A stretch of 64,000 bases of DNA. It comes from Desulfotruncus alcoholivorax DSM 16058. Its GTDB lineage: Bacteria; Bacillota; Desulfotomaculia; Desulfotomaculales; Desulfallaceae. Position numbers and translations under genes: made by a program. The notes beneath the pieces were generated by a model, which saw only the letters and a list, made by a program, of their open reading frames with translations, searched no databases and had not been told where the DNA came from. Of this stretch, positions 16,838 to 25,620 are shown in pieces; the stretch's first letter is position 1, and every line of letters starts with the position of its first letter. The stretch spans positions 62,001 through 126,000 of the forward strand of contig NZ_AUMW01000001.1 in assembly GCF_000430885.1 (NCBI RefSeq), in the 5' to 3' direction.

Positions 16838-18379
16838 TTATGCATAGTAATTGAGTTGGCCTTGACGATCTGCGTCACTTTGGACCTCTTCATTTTCATC
16901 TTTAAATTGACTTCGACGGTTGCTGTGATTTCCTCCCCGGTTCCATTCCCCTCCCCACCTGCCGCCGCTGTCACCGCCAACTGTTACCGAGGCGTTTTGC
17001 AGGTTAAGCTGAAAATTGGCCAGGGTTTCGCGTAACTGGGGCAGTGAATTCTCGATGATTTGTTTTGCATGCTCAGTTGTGGCCTCAAATTGCGTTGATA
17101 TATTCCCATCCTTAAACACCAACTTTATGATCACCTGGCCCAGGTTTTCCGGCTGCAATTGCAGCTTGACGTGGGCCCGCCCGGCCGAATCTCTGCTCAC
17201 TTGTCCTTTGATAATGTCAGCCAGCCCGGATAAAAAAGAGCTGTCATGCACACGCAGCTGCTGCATGACCCCTTGGGTAGAAGGGGTTGCCGAAAAAGCT
17301 TCTGTCAGCGCGGCAGAAGTTTGATCACCAGGGTTTTGCTGCATAAAATGTTGTCCTGCATGTTTAGCACCTGAATCAGCCGTATCGGTAACGGGTGCAA
17401 CAGCGGTATTGCTTTGCTGCAACGAAGCTCCTGTCAATATGAAGTCATTTTTAGTCTTGATGGGTAAAGCATTAGTGTCCAGTCCATGAACATTTTGTGC
17501 CAAGCTCGAAACTTTACCTTGGGGTAGTAATGCCCCCAAAGTTATCGTTTCAGTTTTGGGGTTGAACTGCACAGGGTCCAACGCGGGTGCGGTATTATCT
17601 TCAGCAGTGCCGGCAGCAACACCGAATACCGGCAAACCGTCAACCATTTTTCCCGGCCCGCCTTTTGGAGTAAGTTGTACAGCGTTAATAACCGCAGCCT
17701 GGCCAGTAACATTAACTGGCTGTGGTAATGCTCCCCCAACAACCGGTTCAGTTTTTATTAACCCATCCGATGCTAATTTGCCTGTTGCTTCGTTAATTAT
17801 TTGAGCTGCCAATGTTTTACCGTCAGCCTCAAACGTACCCGTTAAAGAGTTTTCCAATGCCATGGCCGTTGCAGGATCGATGAAAATCCAATTGTTTTCG
17901 CCAACAGCTGCATCCATCTGTAATGACTTTGGCATATCAACTGATTCAGAATCCTGGTATAAGATTTGATTAACATCATGCCGGCTGGCACCGTTATCAT
18001 TTTGTTCAGCTTCCATAGATGGTAACATCTGAAACAACAGCATCATTTCGGGGTTAATATATGATGTAACACTTTTGTCAACCAATATGCAGTTTTCTGG
18101 TGAAATATTGTTATCCCGAGCATCAGCCTTCTGCATATGAGAATTGTCAAGCGAAAAAACATCAATATTTAGCGGCGGTTGAAGATTGGCCATATCCCAA
18201 CCGGCATAGCCCGGGCCTGCATCCTGCCCTGCCGATTCTTGATTGCCGGCCAGCAATTGCAGCAACAGCATAAAATCCATGATTTGACCCTGAATAGACA
18301 CCGGTTTTGCCGCGTTGTTACTGTTCAGGTTCGGTTTGTCCCGGGCTCCGGCGGCTGCAACTTGCGATATAATCTGCAT
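16838..18379 (-). CDS. fliK: FliK, hook-length control protein
   Basis: Molecular ruler that measures hook length and flips FlhB specificity. At 513 aa, residues 1-380 are low-complexity, variable sequence rich in Ala, Gln, Asn and Thr, as expected. The conserved C-terminal domain holds LQLQPENLGQVIIKLVF, IENSLPQLRETLANFQLNLQN and a glycine/arginine-rich tail (GGDSGGRWGGEWNRGGN). Position between fliJ and flgD is standard. A 126-nt gap before fliJ shows no clear signal. Confidence 0.93.
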   Translation of the reverse strand: MQIISQVAAAGARDKPNLNSNNAAKPVSIQGQIMDFMLLLQLLAGNQESAGQDAGPGYAGWDMANLQPPLNIDVFSLDNSHMQKADARDNNISPENCILVDKSVTSYINPEMMLLFQMLPSMEAEQNDNGASRHDVNQILYQDSESVDMPKSLQMDAAVGENNWIFIDPATAMALENSLTGTFEADGKTLAAQIINEATGKLASDGLIKTEPVVGGALPQPVNVTGQAAVINAVQLTPKGGPGKMVDGLPVFGVAAGTAEDNTAPALDPVQFNPKTETITLGALLPQGKVSSLAQNVHGLDTNALPIKTKNDFILTGASLQQSNTAVAPVTDTADSGAKHAGQHFMQQNPGDQTSAALTEAFSATPSTQGVMQQLRVHDSSFLSGLADIIKGQVSRDSAGRAHVKLQLQPENLGQVIIKLVFKDGNISTQFEATTEHAKQIIENSLPQLRETLANFQLNLQNASVTVGGDSGGRWGGEWNRGGNHSNRRSQFKDENEEVQSDADRQGQLNYYA

Positions 18380-18505
18380 TTTCCACTCATCACCCCCTTA
18401 TAATCACTTATTCTTACGTATAATTAGTTAAACAGGGCTTTTGCAGCCTCACCCCCTCATTTCATAATTGTTTAGGAATACCGGTGGGATTTTTTCCACA
18501 TGGTA

Positions 18506-18940
18506 TTATCTTGGTTTAAAATAAATGTACTGCCTGTTTGCTATTTCATCTGTCTCTCTTTGGTCGATTAAGTTTATTTCGTGGTCATAATTCCGCCGGT
18601 CTTTTTGTTTGAGCTTTTCCATTATGGTCCTGTTCTGCATGGCTTGAATCACATTTTTTTTACACTGCTCCAGTTTAGCCCTGGATTTTGCCAGCGTGGC
18701 TTCCCGTTTGCTTAGTTCAACGGCGGCCGAATCACAGTAAAAAACTTGATTCATCAGGTCAAACGGGTCGAACAGATCAACCGGCGCCTGAGCCGACGCA
18801 AGTTTATCCCTTGCATCGCAATACCTGTTATAAACCAGCTTGTACTCTTCATATGCACGGGCCTGTTCTCTGGCGGCTTTTTCTTCATGTGCTTCGCGCA
18901 GCTTCAATACCTGCTCCAAGCGGAAGCTGTAACGGCGCAT
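18506..18940 (-). CDS. fliJ: FliJ, export chaperone-escort protein
   Basis: 144-aa protein with long coiled-coil helices, like FliJ, which rotates within the FliI ATPase ring and hands empty chaperones back. The N-terminus MRRYSFRLEQVLKLREAHEEKAA is typical of the family, with heptad-type repeats throughout (AKSRAKLEQCKKNVIQAMQNRTIMEKLKQKDRRN). It lies 6 nt after fliI. Sequence is divergent, so position carries much of the support. Confidence 0.88.
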   Translation of the reverse strand: MRRYSFRLEQVLKLREAHEEKAAREQARAYEEYKLVYNRYCDARDKLASAQAPVDLFDPFDLMNQVFYCDSAAVELSKREATLAKSRAKLEQCKKNVIQAMQNRTIMEKLKQKDRRNYDHEINLIDQRETDEIANRQYIYFKPR

Positions 18941-18946
18941 TTTTTA

Positions 18947-20272
18947 TCACTCCCGTAAAAACATCATTTTTTCAAGAGTTTCCGTAAAAGCGCTGTTCTC
19001 ATTTACTTCCTGGCGCAAAAAAGAGATTATTTGATCGTAATATTTAATAGCTTCATCGATGGCCGGGTTGGAACCCCGGTCATACGCGCCTACATTGATC
19101 AGGTCTTCCGATTGTTTATAGGTGGCCAATAAATGCCTCATTCTAGTTGCCGCCGCCAGGTGATTGTTGTCAGCCAGTTCAGGCATGAGCCTGCTGACGC
19201 TGTTTAAAACATCTATAGCGGGATAATGGCCGCGGGCCGCCAGCTCCCTTGACAGTACAATGTGCCCGTCTAAAATACCCCGCACTGTATCGGCAATAGG
19301 CTCGTTCATATCGTCCGCCTCCACCAGTACAGTGTAAAACGCAGTGATGGAGCCGCATTGTGAATTGCCGGATCGTTCCAACAGCTTGGGCAGCAGGCTG
19401 AAAACCGAAGGAGTATAGCCCCTGGTTGCGGGCGGTTCTCCCACAGCCAGTCCAACTTCCCGCTGGGCCATGGCAAATCTGGTCACTGAGTCCATAAACA
19501 GCATTACATCCTTACCCTGGTCCCTAAAATATTCCGCTATGGCCGTGGCGACAAGCGCGCCTTTTAGTCTGATCAGGGCAGGTTGATCGGAAGTGGCCGC
19601 GATTACCACCGAGCGGGCCAGGCCTTCCGGCCCCAGGTCATTTTCAATGAAGTCCAAGACTTCCCGGCCCCGTTCCCCGATTAAAGCGATTACATTTAAA
19701 TCCGCGTTACAGAACCGGGCGACCATACCCAGCAAAGTGCTTTTCCCCACGCCGCTTCCGGCAAATATCCCTATGCGCTGCCCCTTGCCACAGGTTAAAA
19801 GCGCGTCAACCGACTTTATGCCGGTAACCAGCACTTCCTTAACCCGCTTTCGTTGAAGAGGGTCCGGAGGGGCATTATTTACTGTATATTTTTCGTGGTT
19901 AACCAATGGTTTTCCGTCCAGCGGGCGCCCCAGGCCGTCCAAAATCCTGCCCAATAGATTTTCACCAACATGAGTTTTAAAGGTTTCGCCTTTGGGCGCC
20001 ACGCGGCACCCGGGGTAGATGCCCTTCAGCTCCCCCAGGGGCATCAATATGGACGAGTCACCCTGGAAACCGACAACTTCAGCTTTTACCGGAATACTCT
20101 CCCCCGGCACAAATATATCGCAAACTTCGCCTATGCCGGCTGAAAGGCCCTTGGCTTCAACTGTCAACCCAATTACCTTGGTTACCTTGCCGGTTGAGTA
20201 AATCAATTTGGACTGGCGAACTGCTGTGCGCCAATTTTCAAAGTTTGATAACAGATTCTGTTGCCTGATCAA
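18947..20272 (-). CDS. fliI: FliI, flagellar export ATPase
   Basis: F1-beta-like ATPase of the export apparatus. I place the start at TTG 20272: it overlaps the fliH stop as TTGA and has AAAGGAG 7 nt upstream, giving about 441 aa; an ATG at 20311 is possible but overlaps fliH by 43 nt. Walker A GSGVGKST is at residues 172-179, followed by GERGREVLDFIENDLG, and Walker B at DVMLFMDSVTRFAMAQREVGLA. The C-terminal LRQEVNENSAFTETLEKM helical region is normal. Confidence 0.95.
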   Translation of the reverse strand: MIRQQNLLSNFENWRTAVRQSKLIYSTGKVTKVIGLTVEAKGLSAGIGEVCDIFVPGESIPVKAEVVGFQGDSSILMPLGELKGIYPGCRVAPKGETFKTHVGENLLGRILDGLGRPLDGKPLVNHEKYTVNNAPPDPLQRKRVKEVLVTGIKSVDALLTCGKGQRIGIFAGSGVGKSTLLGMVARFCNADLNVIALIGERGREVLDFIENDLGPEGLARSVVIAATSDQPALIRLKGALVATAIAEYFRDQGKDVMLFMDSVTRFAMAQREVGLAVGEPPATRGYTPSVFSLLPKLLERSGNSQCGSITAFYTVLVEADDMNEPIADTVRGILDGHIVLSRELAARGHYPAIDVLNSVSRLMPELADNNHLAAATRMRHLLATYKQSEDLINVGAYDRGSNPAIDEAIKYYDQIISFLRQEVNENSAFTETLEKMMFLRE

Positions 20273-21042
20273 ACCGCCTCTCCTTTTAACACCGCCAGTA
20301 AATTTTCCCACCTTGCCGCTAACGTAGCGTCCACTTTACCGAAGTCAGTCTCAACAATACAGCCGCCTCTTTTAATAGTTTCGTCGGTTATAATTTGCAG
20401 TTTCGCCTTGGGCGGCAAAGCAGCCATTAAGTTGTCCTTATTGTTATCACAAACATCCAAATCATCCGGATGCACCCACAATACTACATATTGCCGGTTG
20501 CTAACCAGTTGAATGGCCTCCCTGGCAATATCCAGCACTGCACCGGGAAGTAATTCCAGGTGCCGGTTAACCAGCTTTTCCGCTATTTCAATAGATAAAT
20601 TTAATATTTCATCTTTTAGCCGGTTAATTTGTCCGGCCCTGGCCTTTTCAGACTGTGCCAGCACTTCTTTGGCCTGCTCCCTGATGGTTTGAGCTTCTGC
20701 AGCGGCCGCGTCCAGTGCCGACCGGTATCCTTGTTCGTAGCCTTCCTTATATGCATCCGCCTTTATTTTCTCAGCTTCAACAGACGCCTGGGCCCGGGCT
20801 TTCTCCAAGATAACCGCAGCTTCATTTTGGGCCTTTTGAATCATATCCCCGGACTGTTTTTTAGCTTCCGCCAAAATTTCCGCAGGTAATTTAACCAATT
20901 CCTGATCAGAATGGACTTCCGAAATGTTTTCAAACCCATTAAGTTTAATTGGGAAATCATGCCTTAAATGTAAATTATACATATCTATTGAGCCATTGGA
21001 GCCGTTTTCCCCATACCTGATAATCCTATGTGATAATGGCAT
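20269..21042 (-). CDS. fliH: FliH, export ATPase regulator
   Basis: Stator-like regulator of FliI, related to the F-ATPase b+delta subunits. ATG 21042 (MPLSHRIIRY), with AGAGGTGG 5 nt upstream, is preferred over the longer frame from 21060; 257 aa. Residues about 55-150 form a long Ala/Glu/Gln-rich coiled coil (AEAKKQSGDMIQKAQNEAAVI, KEGYEQGYRSALDAAAAEAQ), followed by a globular domain with LSIEIAEKLVNRHL and VWVHPDDLD. It overlaps fliG by 17 nt and fliI by 4 nt. Confidence 0.93.
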   Translation of the reverse strand: MPLSHRIIRYGENGSNGSIDMYNLHLRHDFPIKLNGFENISEVHSDQELVKLPAEILAEAKKQSGDMIQKAQNEAAVILEKARAQASVEAEKIKADAYKEGYEQGYRSALDAAAAEAQTIREQAKEVLAQSEKARAGQINRLKDEILNLSIEIAEKLVNRHLELLPGAVLDIAREAIQLVSNRQYVVLWVHPDDLDVCDNNKDNLMAALPPKAKLQIITDETIKRGGCIVETDFGKVDATLAARWENLLAVLKGEAV

Positions 21043-22036
21043 CTTCGCCACCTCTTGCAATCACAATTTCCCCGGCTTCATCCAACCGCCTGATTATCTG
21101 TACAATTTTTTGCTGTGATTCTTCTACATCCCTGAGACGTATCGGCCCCATGTATTTAATTTCATCACGCAGCATGTCGGATGCCCGCTTGGACATGTTT
21201 TTGAAAATACGCTCCTGGACATCTTCGTTCGTGCCGCGCATGGCCCTGGCCAGGTCTTTGGGATCAACTTCCCTGAGCACACGCTGAATCGAGGAGTCCG
21301 GCAGCTTGACAATATCCTCAAAAACAAATAACAATTTGCGTATTTCTTCGGTTAGCGCAGGATCGGTAATTTCAAGTTCCTCAAGAATGGTTTTCTCGGT
21401 GCTCCGGTCCACCCTGTTCAGAACATCAACCAGAGCCTTAACACCGCCGGCTGTTTGCTCGCTGTGTTCAAGCACCGACAGCTTTCTTTCCAATATGTTC
21501 TCAACCTCACGGATCATTTCAGGAGACACGCGGTCGGTAAGCGCCACCCGCCGGGCAATATCGCTTTGCTGTTCGGGATTAAGGGCGGACAGGATCAGTG
21601 CAGCTTGATCCGGGCTTAAATAGTTCAGGATCAAAGCAATTACCTGGGGATGTTCATCTCTTATAAATGTGACCAAATGCCTGGGGTCTGTTTTGCGCAG
21701 CGCACTAAAAGGCTTGTTTTTAATAGTGAGCATGACCTTTTCCAATATTGAATCAGCTTTTTGCTCACCCAGCGCCTTTTGCAGCATCTCCTTGGCGTAT
21801 TCCATGCCGCCCATCATCAGAAATTCGCGGGCTTGAAGCATCTCGGCAAACTCCATTAACACCTCTTCTTGAACATCCCGCGGTACGGCATCCATCATAG
21901 CTATTTGCTGGGTAATTTTTTCGATATCATCATTGTGAAAATAAGTTTTCAAAATGTTCGCGGATATGTCGGCGCCAAGGGTTATTAATAATATCGCCGT
22001 TTTTTGTAGTCCGTTAAGTTTAGAAGCAGCAGGCAT
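21026..22036 (-). CDS. fliG: FliG, flagellar motor switch protein
   Basis: Rotor protein that contacts MotA and the MS ring, 336 aa. N-terminal LNGLQKTAILLITLGADISANILK, the middle-domain EHPQ motif (RDEHPQVIALILNYLSPDQAA, near residue 128) and the C-terminal torque helix with MRGTNEDVQERIFKNMSKRA and DEIKYMGPIRLRDVEESQQ are all intact. It starts 3 nt after fliF ends. Confidence 0.97.
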   Translation of the reverse strand: MPAASKLNGLQKTAILLITLGADISANILKTYFHNDDIEKITQQIAMMDAVPRDVQEEVLMEFAEMLQAREFLMMGGMEYAKEMLQKALGEQKADSILEKVMLTIKNKPFSALRKTDPRHLVTFIRDEHPQVIALILNYLSPDQAALILSALNPEQQSDIARRVALTDRVSPEMIREVENILERKLSVLEHSEQTAGGVKALVDVLNRVDRSTEKTILEELEITDPALTEEIRKLLFVFEDIVKLPDSSIQRVLREVDPKDLARAMRGTNEDVQERIFKNMSKRASDMLRDEIKYMGPIRLRDVEESQQKIVQIIRRLDEAGEIVIARGGEDAIIT

Positions 22037-22039
22037 GTT

Positions 22040-23584
22040 CTACTCCCTCAACCAAATTTTTAATATTTCCGCAATCACCCCGGGCTTTTCCGTGGCCATA
22101 CCCTGTATTTTAGCCCGGTAACCCGGTTTTGGTTCTTCAAAAACCATTTTCTCATCCATTTCCCGTTCTTGAGCCAGTCTCAGGCGCTCCTCTTCTTCAG
22201 CCTGCAACTGCAGCAGCATTTCTTTGCGCCTGCGGGCGCGCCGCCTGAGCAATAAAATTACAGCAAGCAAAATCAACAAGCCTGCAGCCGCACCGGCCGG
22301 CAACAGATAGACGCGGGAAAGTAATGTCGTCTTTTGTGTTTGATTTGCAGCCGGCTCATTAAAGACTGAAAGTAAATCATTATTGAAAGGCATGCTGGAA
22401 ACGGTCAACTGGTCGCCCCGGGCTGCATCATAACCGACGGCGGCCGCCACGATCTGCTGTATTGAGTCCAATTTAGCCTGTGTATAATCACCATCCACCA
22501 CCACCGACACCGAGAGCCTTTTAACGCCACCGGCAGCCTTGACAGTGGTCTGCTGAGTGGTGTCCACCTCGTAGTTGGTGGTTTGCTGTTCCTTGGTATA
22601 TTGGGAGCCGGTGCCTGTGTCGGCGAAGGGCATGGAATTGCCGGGCATCTGGGAATCCGTTCCGGGCACGCCGCCTGGTGATGTGCCGGAACCGCCTTCT
22701 TTTGCCGTCTCCTGGCTCAAAACCGCACCCGGCCCGTGTTCGGTCCTTACTGTTTGCTGCTGGTCAAAATCCAATTCAGCAACCACCATGGCAACAGCCC
22801 GTCCGGGTCCAAGGACCCTGTTCAACATTTGTTGTACGCGGGTTTCCAGTTCCTTTTCATATTTTTTTTGGATATCGAACCTTTCCAGCGAAGCCGCTGA
22901 AAGTCGGTCCCCGCTGTTGGAGGCCAGCGAGTCATTCAGAACCTTGCCCTGCGTATCAATAATATGTATATTTTCAGGCGTTAAACCCTGTACACTGCCC
23001 ATCACAAGACTTTGAACAGCTTTAACCTTCTCCGGGTCAAGCTCGACGTTGTTCTTTAATTTCAAAGCTATGGCGGCAGAAGGGGTAACTTTTTCATCCA
23101 AAAATAAGCTTTCCTTGGGTAACACCAGGTGGACGCGCGCATCTTCAACCTCGTCAAGCTGGACAATTGTGCGCCTCAGTTCCTCCTGCAACGCCCGCTG
23201 GTACCCAACCTGCTGCTCAAAATCCGTAATGCCGAATTTTTTTTGATCAAACAGTTCAAACCCAACCCCGCTGTCATTAAAAACACCGGCACTGGCCATA
23301 TCAATGCGCAATTTGTACACCTGGTCTTCCGGCACCTCTATATTTTTCCCGTTATTGGTAAGACGGTACGGTGTTTTTGTGCTTTCCAGCTGTTCAATAA
23401 TCTTTGCTGCATCTTTGGGTTCCAGCTCGGTGAACAACGGTGCGTAAGTCGGGCGCATCATAACTTGACCCAAAATGCCAATGGTAATTAAAATCCCCAA
23501 GCACCCAACCGCAAACAGTATTTTTTGGGGTTGTTTAAGGGATTGCCACCACTGGCGGAACTTGGCCAGTATTCCGTCACTCAT
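22040..23584 (-). CDS. fliF: FliF, MS-ring protein
   Basis: Forms the membrane/supramembrane ring on which FliG and the rod are built; 514 aa. Two spans flank a large periplasmic part: one at about 21-41 (KILFAVGCLGILITIGILG) and one at about 425-445 (AGLLILLAVILLLRRRARRR). The ring-building motifs TLYAPLFTELEP-like start, RTIVQLDEVEDARVHLVLP and SVVVDGDY are present. The C-terminal tail (EILKIWLRE) is the FliG-binding segment. Confidence 0.97.
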   Translation of the reverse strand: MSDGILAKFRQWWQSLKQPQKILFAVGCLGILITIGILGQVMMRPTYAPLFTELEPKDAAKIIEQLESTKTPYRLTNNGKNIEVPEDQVYKLRIDMASAGVFNDSGVGFELFDQKKFGITDFEQQVGYQRALQEELRRTIVQLDEVEDARVHLVLPKESLFLDEKVTPSAAIALKLKNNVELDPEKVKAVQSLVMGSVQGLTPENIHIIDTQGKVLNDSLASNSGDRLSAASLERFDIQKKYEKELETRVQQMLNRVLGPGRAVAMVVAELDFDQQQTVRTEHGPGAVLSQETAKEGGSGTSPGGVPGTDSQMPGNSMPFADTGTGSQYTKEQQTTNYEVDTTQQTTVKAAGGVKRLSVSVVVDGDYTQAKLDSIQQIVAAAVGYDAARGDQLTVSSMPFNNDLLSVFNEPAANQTQKTTLLSRVYLLPAGAAAGLLILLAVILLLRRRARRRKEMLLQLQAEEEERLRLAQEREMDEKMVFEEPKPGYRAKIQGMATEKPGVIAEILKIWLRE

Positions 23585-23616
23585 CCATCCACGCCTCTGT
23601 TATATGGTAATATTTG

Positions 23617-23913
23617 TTATACTTGCATCCTGGAGATTTCCTGGTAAGCCTCAACCAGCTTATTGCGCACTTCAACCGCCAATTGCATGCCAAGCTTGGC
23701 CTCTTCCATGGCAATAACAACGGTATGAACATCTTGAATCTCGCCTGTTAAAAATTTTTTTACGGTATCCTCAACTTTTAACTGATTATCATTTAAGTTT
23801 TTTATAGCATTGTCGAATATATCTTTAAAGGAGGATTTCGAGTTATTACCGGTGTTTGTTTGTTGAACCTGGGACACACCCTGAATAGGTGTTGCAATTG
23901 GTACTATGTTCAC
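23617..23913 (-). CDS. fliE: FliE, MS ring-rod junction protein
   Basis: Small axial protein linking the MS ring to the rod. The frame is open upstream into flgC, but GTG 23913 has an AAAGGG site 7-8 nt before it and gives a standard FliE of about 98 aa starting VNIVPIATPIQG. Conserved features: SFKDIFDNAIKNLNDNQLKVED and, near the C-terminus, VVIAMEEAKLGMQLAVEVRNKLVEAYQEISRMQV (core VRNKLVEAYQEI). It lies between flgC and fliF. Confidence 0.93.
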   Translation of the reverse strand: MNIVPIATPIQGVSQVQQTNTGNNSKSSFKDIFDNAIKNLNDNQLKVEDTVKKFLTGEIQDVHTVVIAMEEAKLGMQLAVEVRNKLVEAYQEISRMQV

Positions 23914-23935
23914 TTTTTTCACCCTTTGCTGTTTA

Positions 23936-24376
23936 CTATCTACCCATGTCAATTGCAGCGACAGCCATGGTTTTTGAAGCTTCCAGCGCTGTCACGTTGG
24001 CTTCATAGGCCCTGGTGGCAGCGATTAGATTAACCATTTCGTTTAAAATATTTATATTTGGATAAGCTACATAGCCTGTCTGGGGATCGGCATCCGGGTG
24101 GTCAGGTTCATAAACCATACGGGGCTCTTTGTTGTCCCGGACAAGTTGAGTTACTGTTACACCACGGCCTGAAGCGGTGGAACCATTTGAGGGGCCCAAC
24201 TGCTTTTGCAATATCTCCCCAAAAACGGGCACCTCGCGCCGGTACGGCTGTTTATTGGGGTCGCCCGGTTTCCCGGTACTGTTGACATTGGCAATATTAT
24301 TTGAGATAAGGTCCGCCCAAAACCTGTTGGCGGTCATACCTGAAGCGCTGATGCCGAAGCTGTCAAATAAACCCAT
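23936..24376 (-). CDS. flgC: FlgC, proximal rod protein
   Basis: Rod subunit, 146 aa. N-terminal FGISASGMTANRFWADLISNNIANVNSTG matches the rod motif (core SNNIANVNSTG), followed by the FlgC-type YEPDHPDADPQTGYVAYPNIN segment, which is diagnostic, and the C-terminal MVNLIAATRAYEANVTALEASK helix. It starts 3 nt after flgB. Confidence 0.96.
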   Translation of the reverse strand: MGLFDSFGISASGMTANRFWADLISNNIANVNSTGKPGDPNKQPYRREVPVFGEILQKQLGPSNGSTASGRGVTVTQLVRDNKEPRMVYEPDHPDADPQTGYVAYPNINILNEMVNLIAATRAYEANVTALEASKTMAVAAIDMGR

Positions 24377-24379
24377 TGA

Positions 24380-24784
24380 TTACCTGCCTCCTTTGATCAC
24401 ATAACTCATTAAATTAACCCTGTCGCTGTTGATTCTGGTTGCCAACCTGTATACAAGCGTGTTGGCTGCAAGATTCACCATTTCTTCATCTATATCCACA
24501 TTGTTTTTAGCTGCGCTCATAGAGGTATCTTCAACCTGCACAACCTCCGGCTCAAGCTGCTGCAGGTTATTGGCCGCCCCAATGTGTCTTTGATTGGTAA
24601 CCCTAAGTCCAACCTCGCTGTTATTAAGAGCAGCCATCAACTGCTGCTGAAAATTAACTTCCGACTTTTTAAACCCGGGGGTGTTAATATTGGCTATATT
24701 ATTGGCAATTACACGCTGGCGCAGGGTGCAGGCATCCATTTGCTTCACCAAAAGGCTGGAAAGACCATCATTAAACAGTTTCAT
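24380..24784 (-). CDS. flgB: FlgB, proximal rod protein
   Basis: First structural gene of the long fla/che operon. ATG 24784 (MKLFNDGLSSLLVK) has GGAGG 6 nt upstream and is preferred over a longer frame from 24814; 134 aa. Features: RVIANNIANINTPGFKKSEVNF rod motif, then NVDIDEEMVNLAANTLVYRLATR at the C-terminus. Its 5' leader of roughly 300 nt carries a c-di-GMP riboswitch and a terminator, so this gene is the first to feel that control. Confidence 0.96.
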   Translation of the reverse strand: MKLFNDGLSSLLVKQMDACTLRQRVIANNIANINTPGFKKSEVNFQQQLMAALNNSEVGLRVTNQRHIGAANNLQQLEPEVVQVEDTSMSAAKNNVDIDEEMVNLAANTLVYRLATRINSDRVNLMSYVIKGGR

Positions 24785-24921
24785 AAATATCCTCCAATTT
24801 GCAAAAGAAGACAATTTTTTTGTAAATGTTTTCTACAGTATATAAATTTTTTCCTGCAAAAAAACTAAACCTGTAGAATTTTATGAAATTTTTTATAAAT
24901 AAATAATAAATTTTAATGATT

Positions 24922-24960
24922 GATAAAAAACTAACGGAAGGATAAAATAATCCCCCCGTT
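24922..24960 (-). terminator. Intrinsic terminator inside the flgB leader
   Basis: On the minus strand, AACGGGGGGAT and ATCCTTCCGTT form a perfect 11-bp stem (two G-U pairs) around TATTTT, followed by AGTTTTTTATC. The two G-U pairs become A-C mismatches on the plus strand, so the element works only toward flgB. It starts 10 nt after the c-di-GMP riboswitch and is the probable expression platform. Confidence 0.88.
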
Positions 24961-24970
24961 TTTTATTTTC

Positions 24971-25050
24971 TGCAGCCTGGCAATCTTGGCGAATCGCTTT
25001 AGACCCATGGCTTTGCGTCCCTGCCTTTCGGTCGGTTTGCCCAACATTGT
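24971..25050 (-). promoter_or_regulatory. Cyclic-di-GMP-I (GEMM-I) riboswitch upstream of flgB
   Basis: Read on the minus strand, the leader contains the GEMM-I core in order: GGGCAAACC, a GAAA tetraloop, GGGACGCAAAGCC, then GGGTCTAA, and the 3' part ATTGCCAGGCTGCAG. The invariant GACGCAAAGCC block and the tetraloop/receptor elements leave little doubt. It is followed by an intrinsic terminator and then flgB. A GEMM-I riboswitch in front of the flgB operon is known in Clostridioides difficile, where c-di-GMP favours termination; the same direction of control is inferred here, not shown. Confidence 0.93.
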
Positions 25051-25091
25051 TTAATTGTAACTGTAGGTCGAATTAATAACTACAATGTCAA

Positions 25092-25118
25092 TTTATACAA
25101 ATATTTATTTAATGTCAA
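25092..25118 (-). promoter_or_regulatory. Candidate sigma-A promoter of the fla/che operon
   Basis: TTGACA (25113-25118, minus strand) and TATAAA (25092-25097) with a 15-nt spacer, or ATAAAT with 16 nt. It lies about 40 nt upstream of the riboswitch core, so the transcript would include the whole aptamer. The surrounding stretch (25060-25200) is AT-rich and holds no gene. The spacer is short, so the exact -10 is uncertain. Confidence 0.6.
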
Positions 25119-25189
25119 TACTTTTTTGCAGCAACCGGCCCAATCCATAGAAGCCAGGCAGGTGTTATTAGTTTATGTTATTAATTAGT

Positions 25190-25223
25190 TTATAAAGAAT
25201 AAACTCGCCCAAACCGGCGAGTT
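25190..25223 (-). terminator. Terminator of the fliD-fliS-flaG operon
   Basis: Stem AACTCGCC/GGCGAGTT (25202-25209 and 25216-25223) with a 6-nt loop. On the minus strand it is followed by TATTCTTTAT; on the plus strand by GTCTTTTT, so it may act in both directions. It lies 13 nt past the flaG stop codon. Confidence 0.8.
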
Positions 25224-25235
25224 GTCTTTTTGAAT

Positions 25236-25610
25236 TTATATTAATTTATCAACAATGATACCGAGCAATTCTTTAAAATAAGCTACCATGTCCAAAACTT
25301 TTTTGGGAGGTATTTCACGGATCACCGTGCCGTCGCTCTCATTTAAAACTTTAATCATATATTCGCCGCTTTTTTCATGCAGCTCAAATTTTATATCCGT
25401 CTTATAGGTTTCCATGGTCTTATTTAAAGCATCAACCGATTGTTTTAATTGCTGCGATGTATACTTCTGGTTTTGCTCTTCATTATTCGCACTATCATCT
25501 GTCTTTGCCATTTCTTTTGGTGCGATTTTACCCTGGGACGGGGCAACGTAGTTATCCAACCCGTTCAGGGGCACCTGCTCTACTACGCTAACTTTCACCG
25601 CCAAAAACAC
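25236..25610 (-). CDS. flaG: FlaG family flagellar protein
   Basis: 124-aa protein with the FlaG domain in its C-terminal 80 residues: LKQSVDALNKTMETYKTDIKFELHEKSGEYMIKV (core TDIKFELHEKSGEYMIKV), then DGTVIREIPPKKVLDM. FlaG proteins influence filament length and are often beside fliD. The N-terminal 45 residues are variable. It ends the fliD operon, 10 nt after the FliT-like gene. Confidence 0.92.
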   Translation of the reverse strand: MFLAVKVSVVEQVPLNGLDNYVAPSQGKIAPKEMAKTDDSANNEEQNQKYTSQQLKQSVDALNKTMETYKTDIKFELHEKSGEYMIKVLNESDGTVIREIPPKKVLDMVAYFKELLGIIVDKLI

Positions 25611-25620
25611 CTCCCGGGAT

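Noticed and set aside
25086-25091. Second TTGACA as the -35 of another promoter
   Set aside because: No acceptable -10 lies 16-18 nt downstream (ACCTAC at 17), so I kept only the first.
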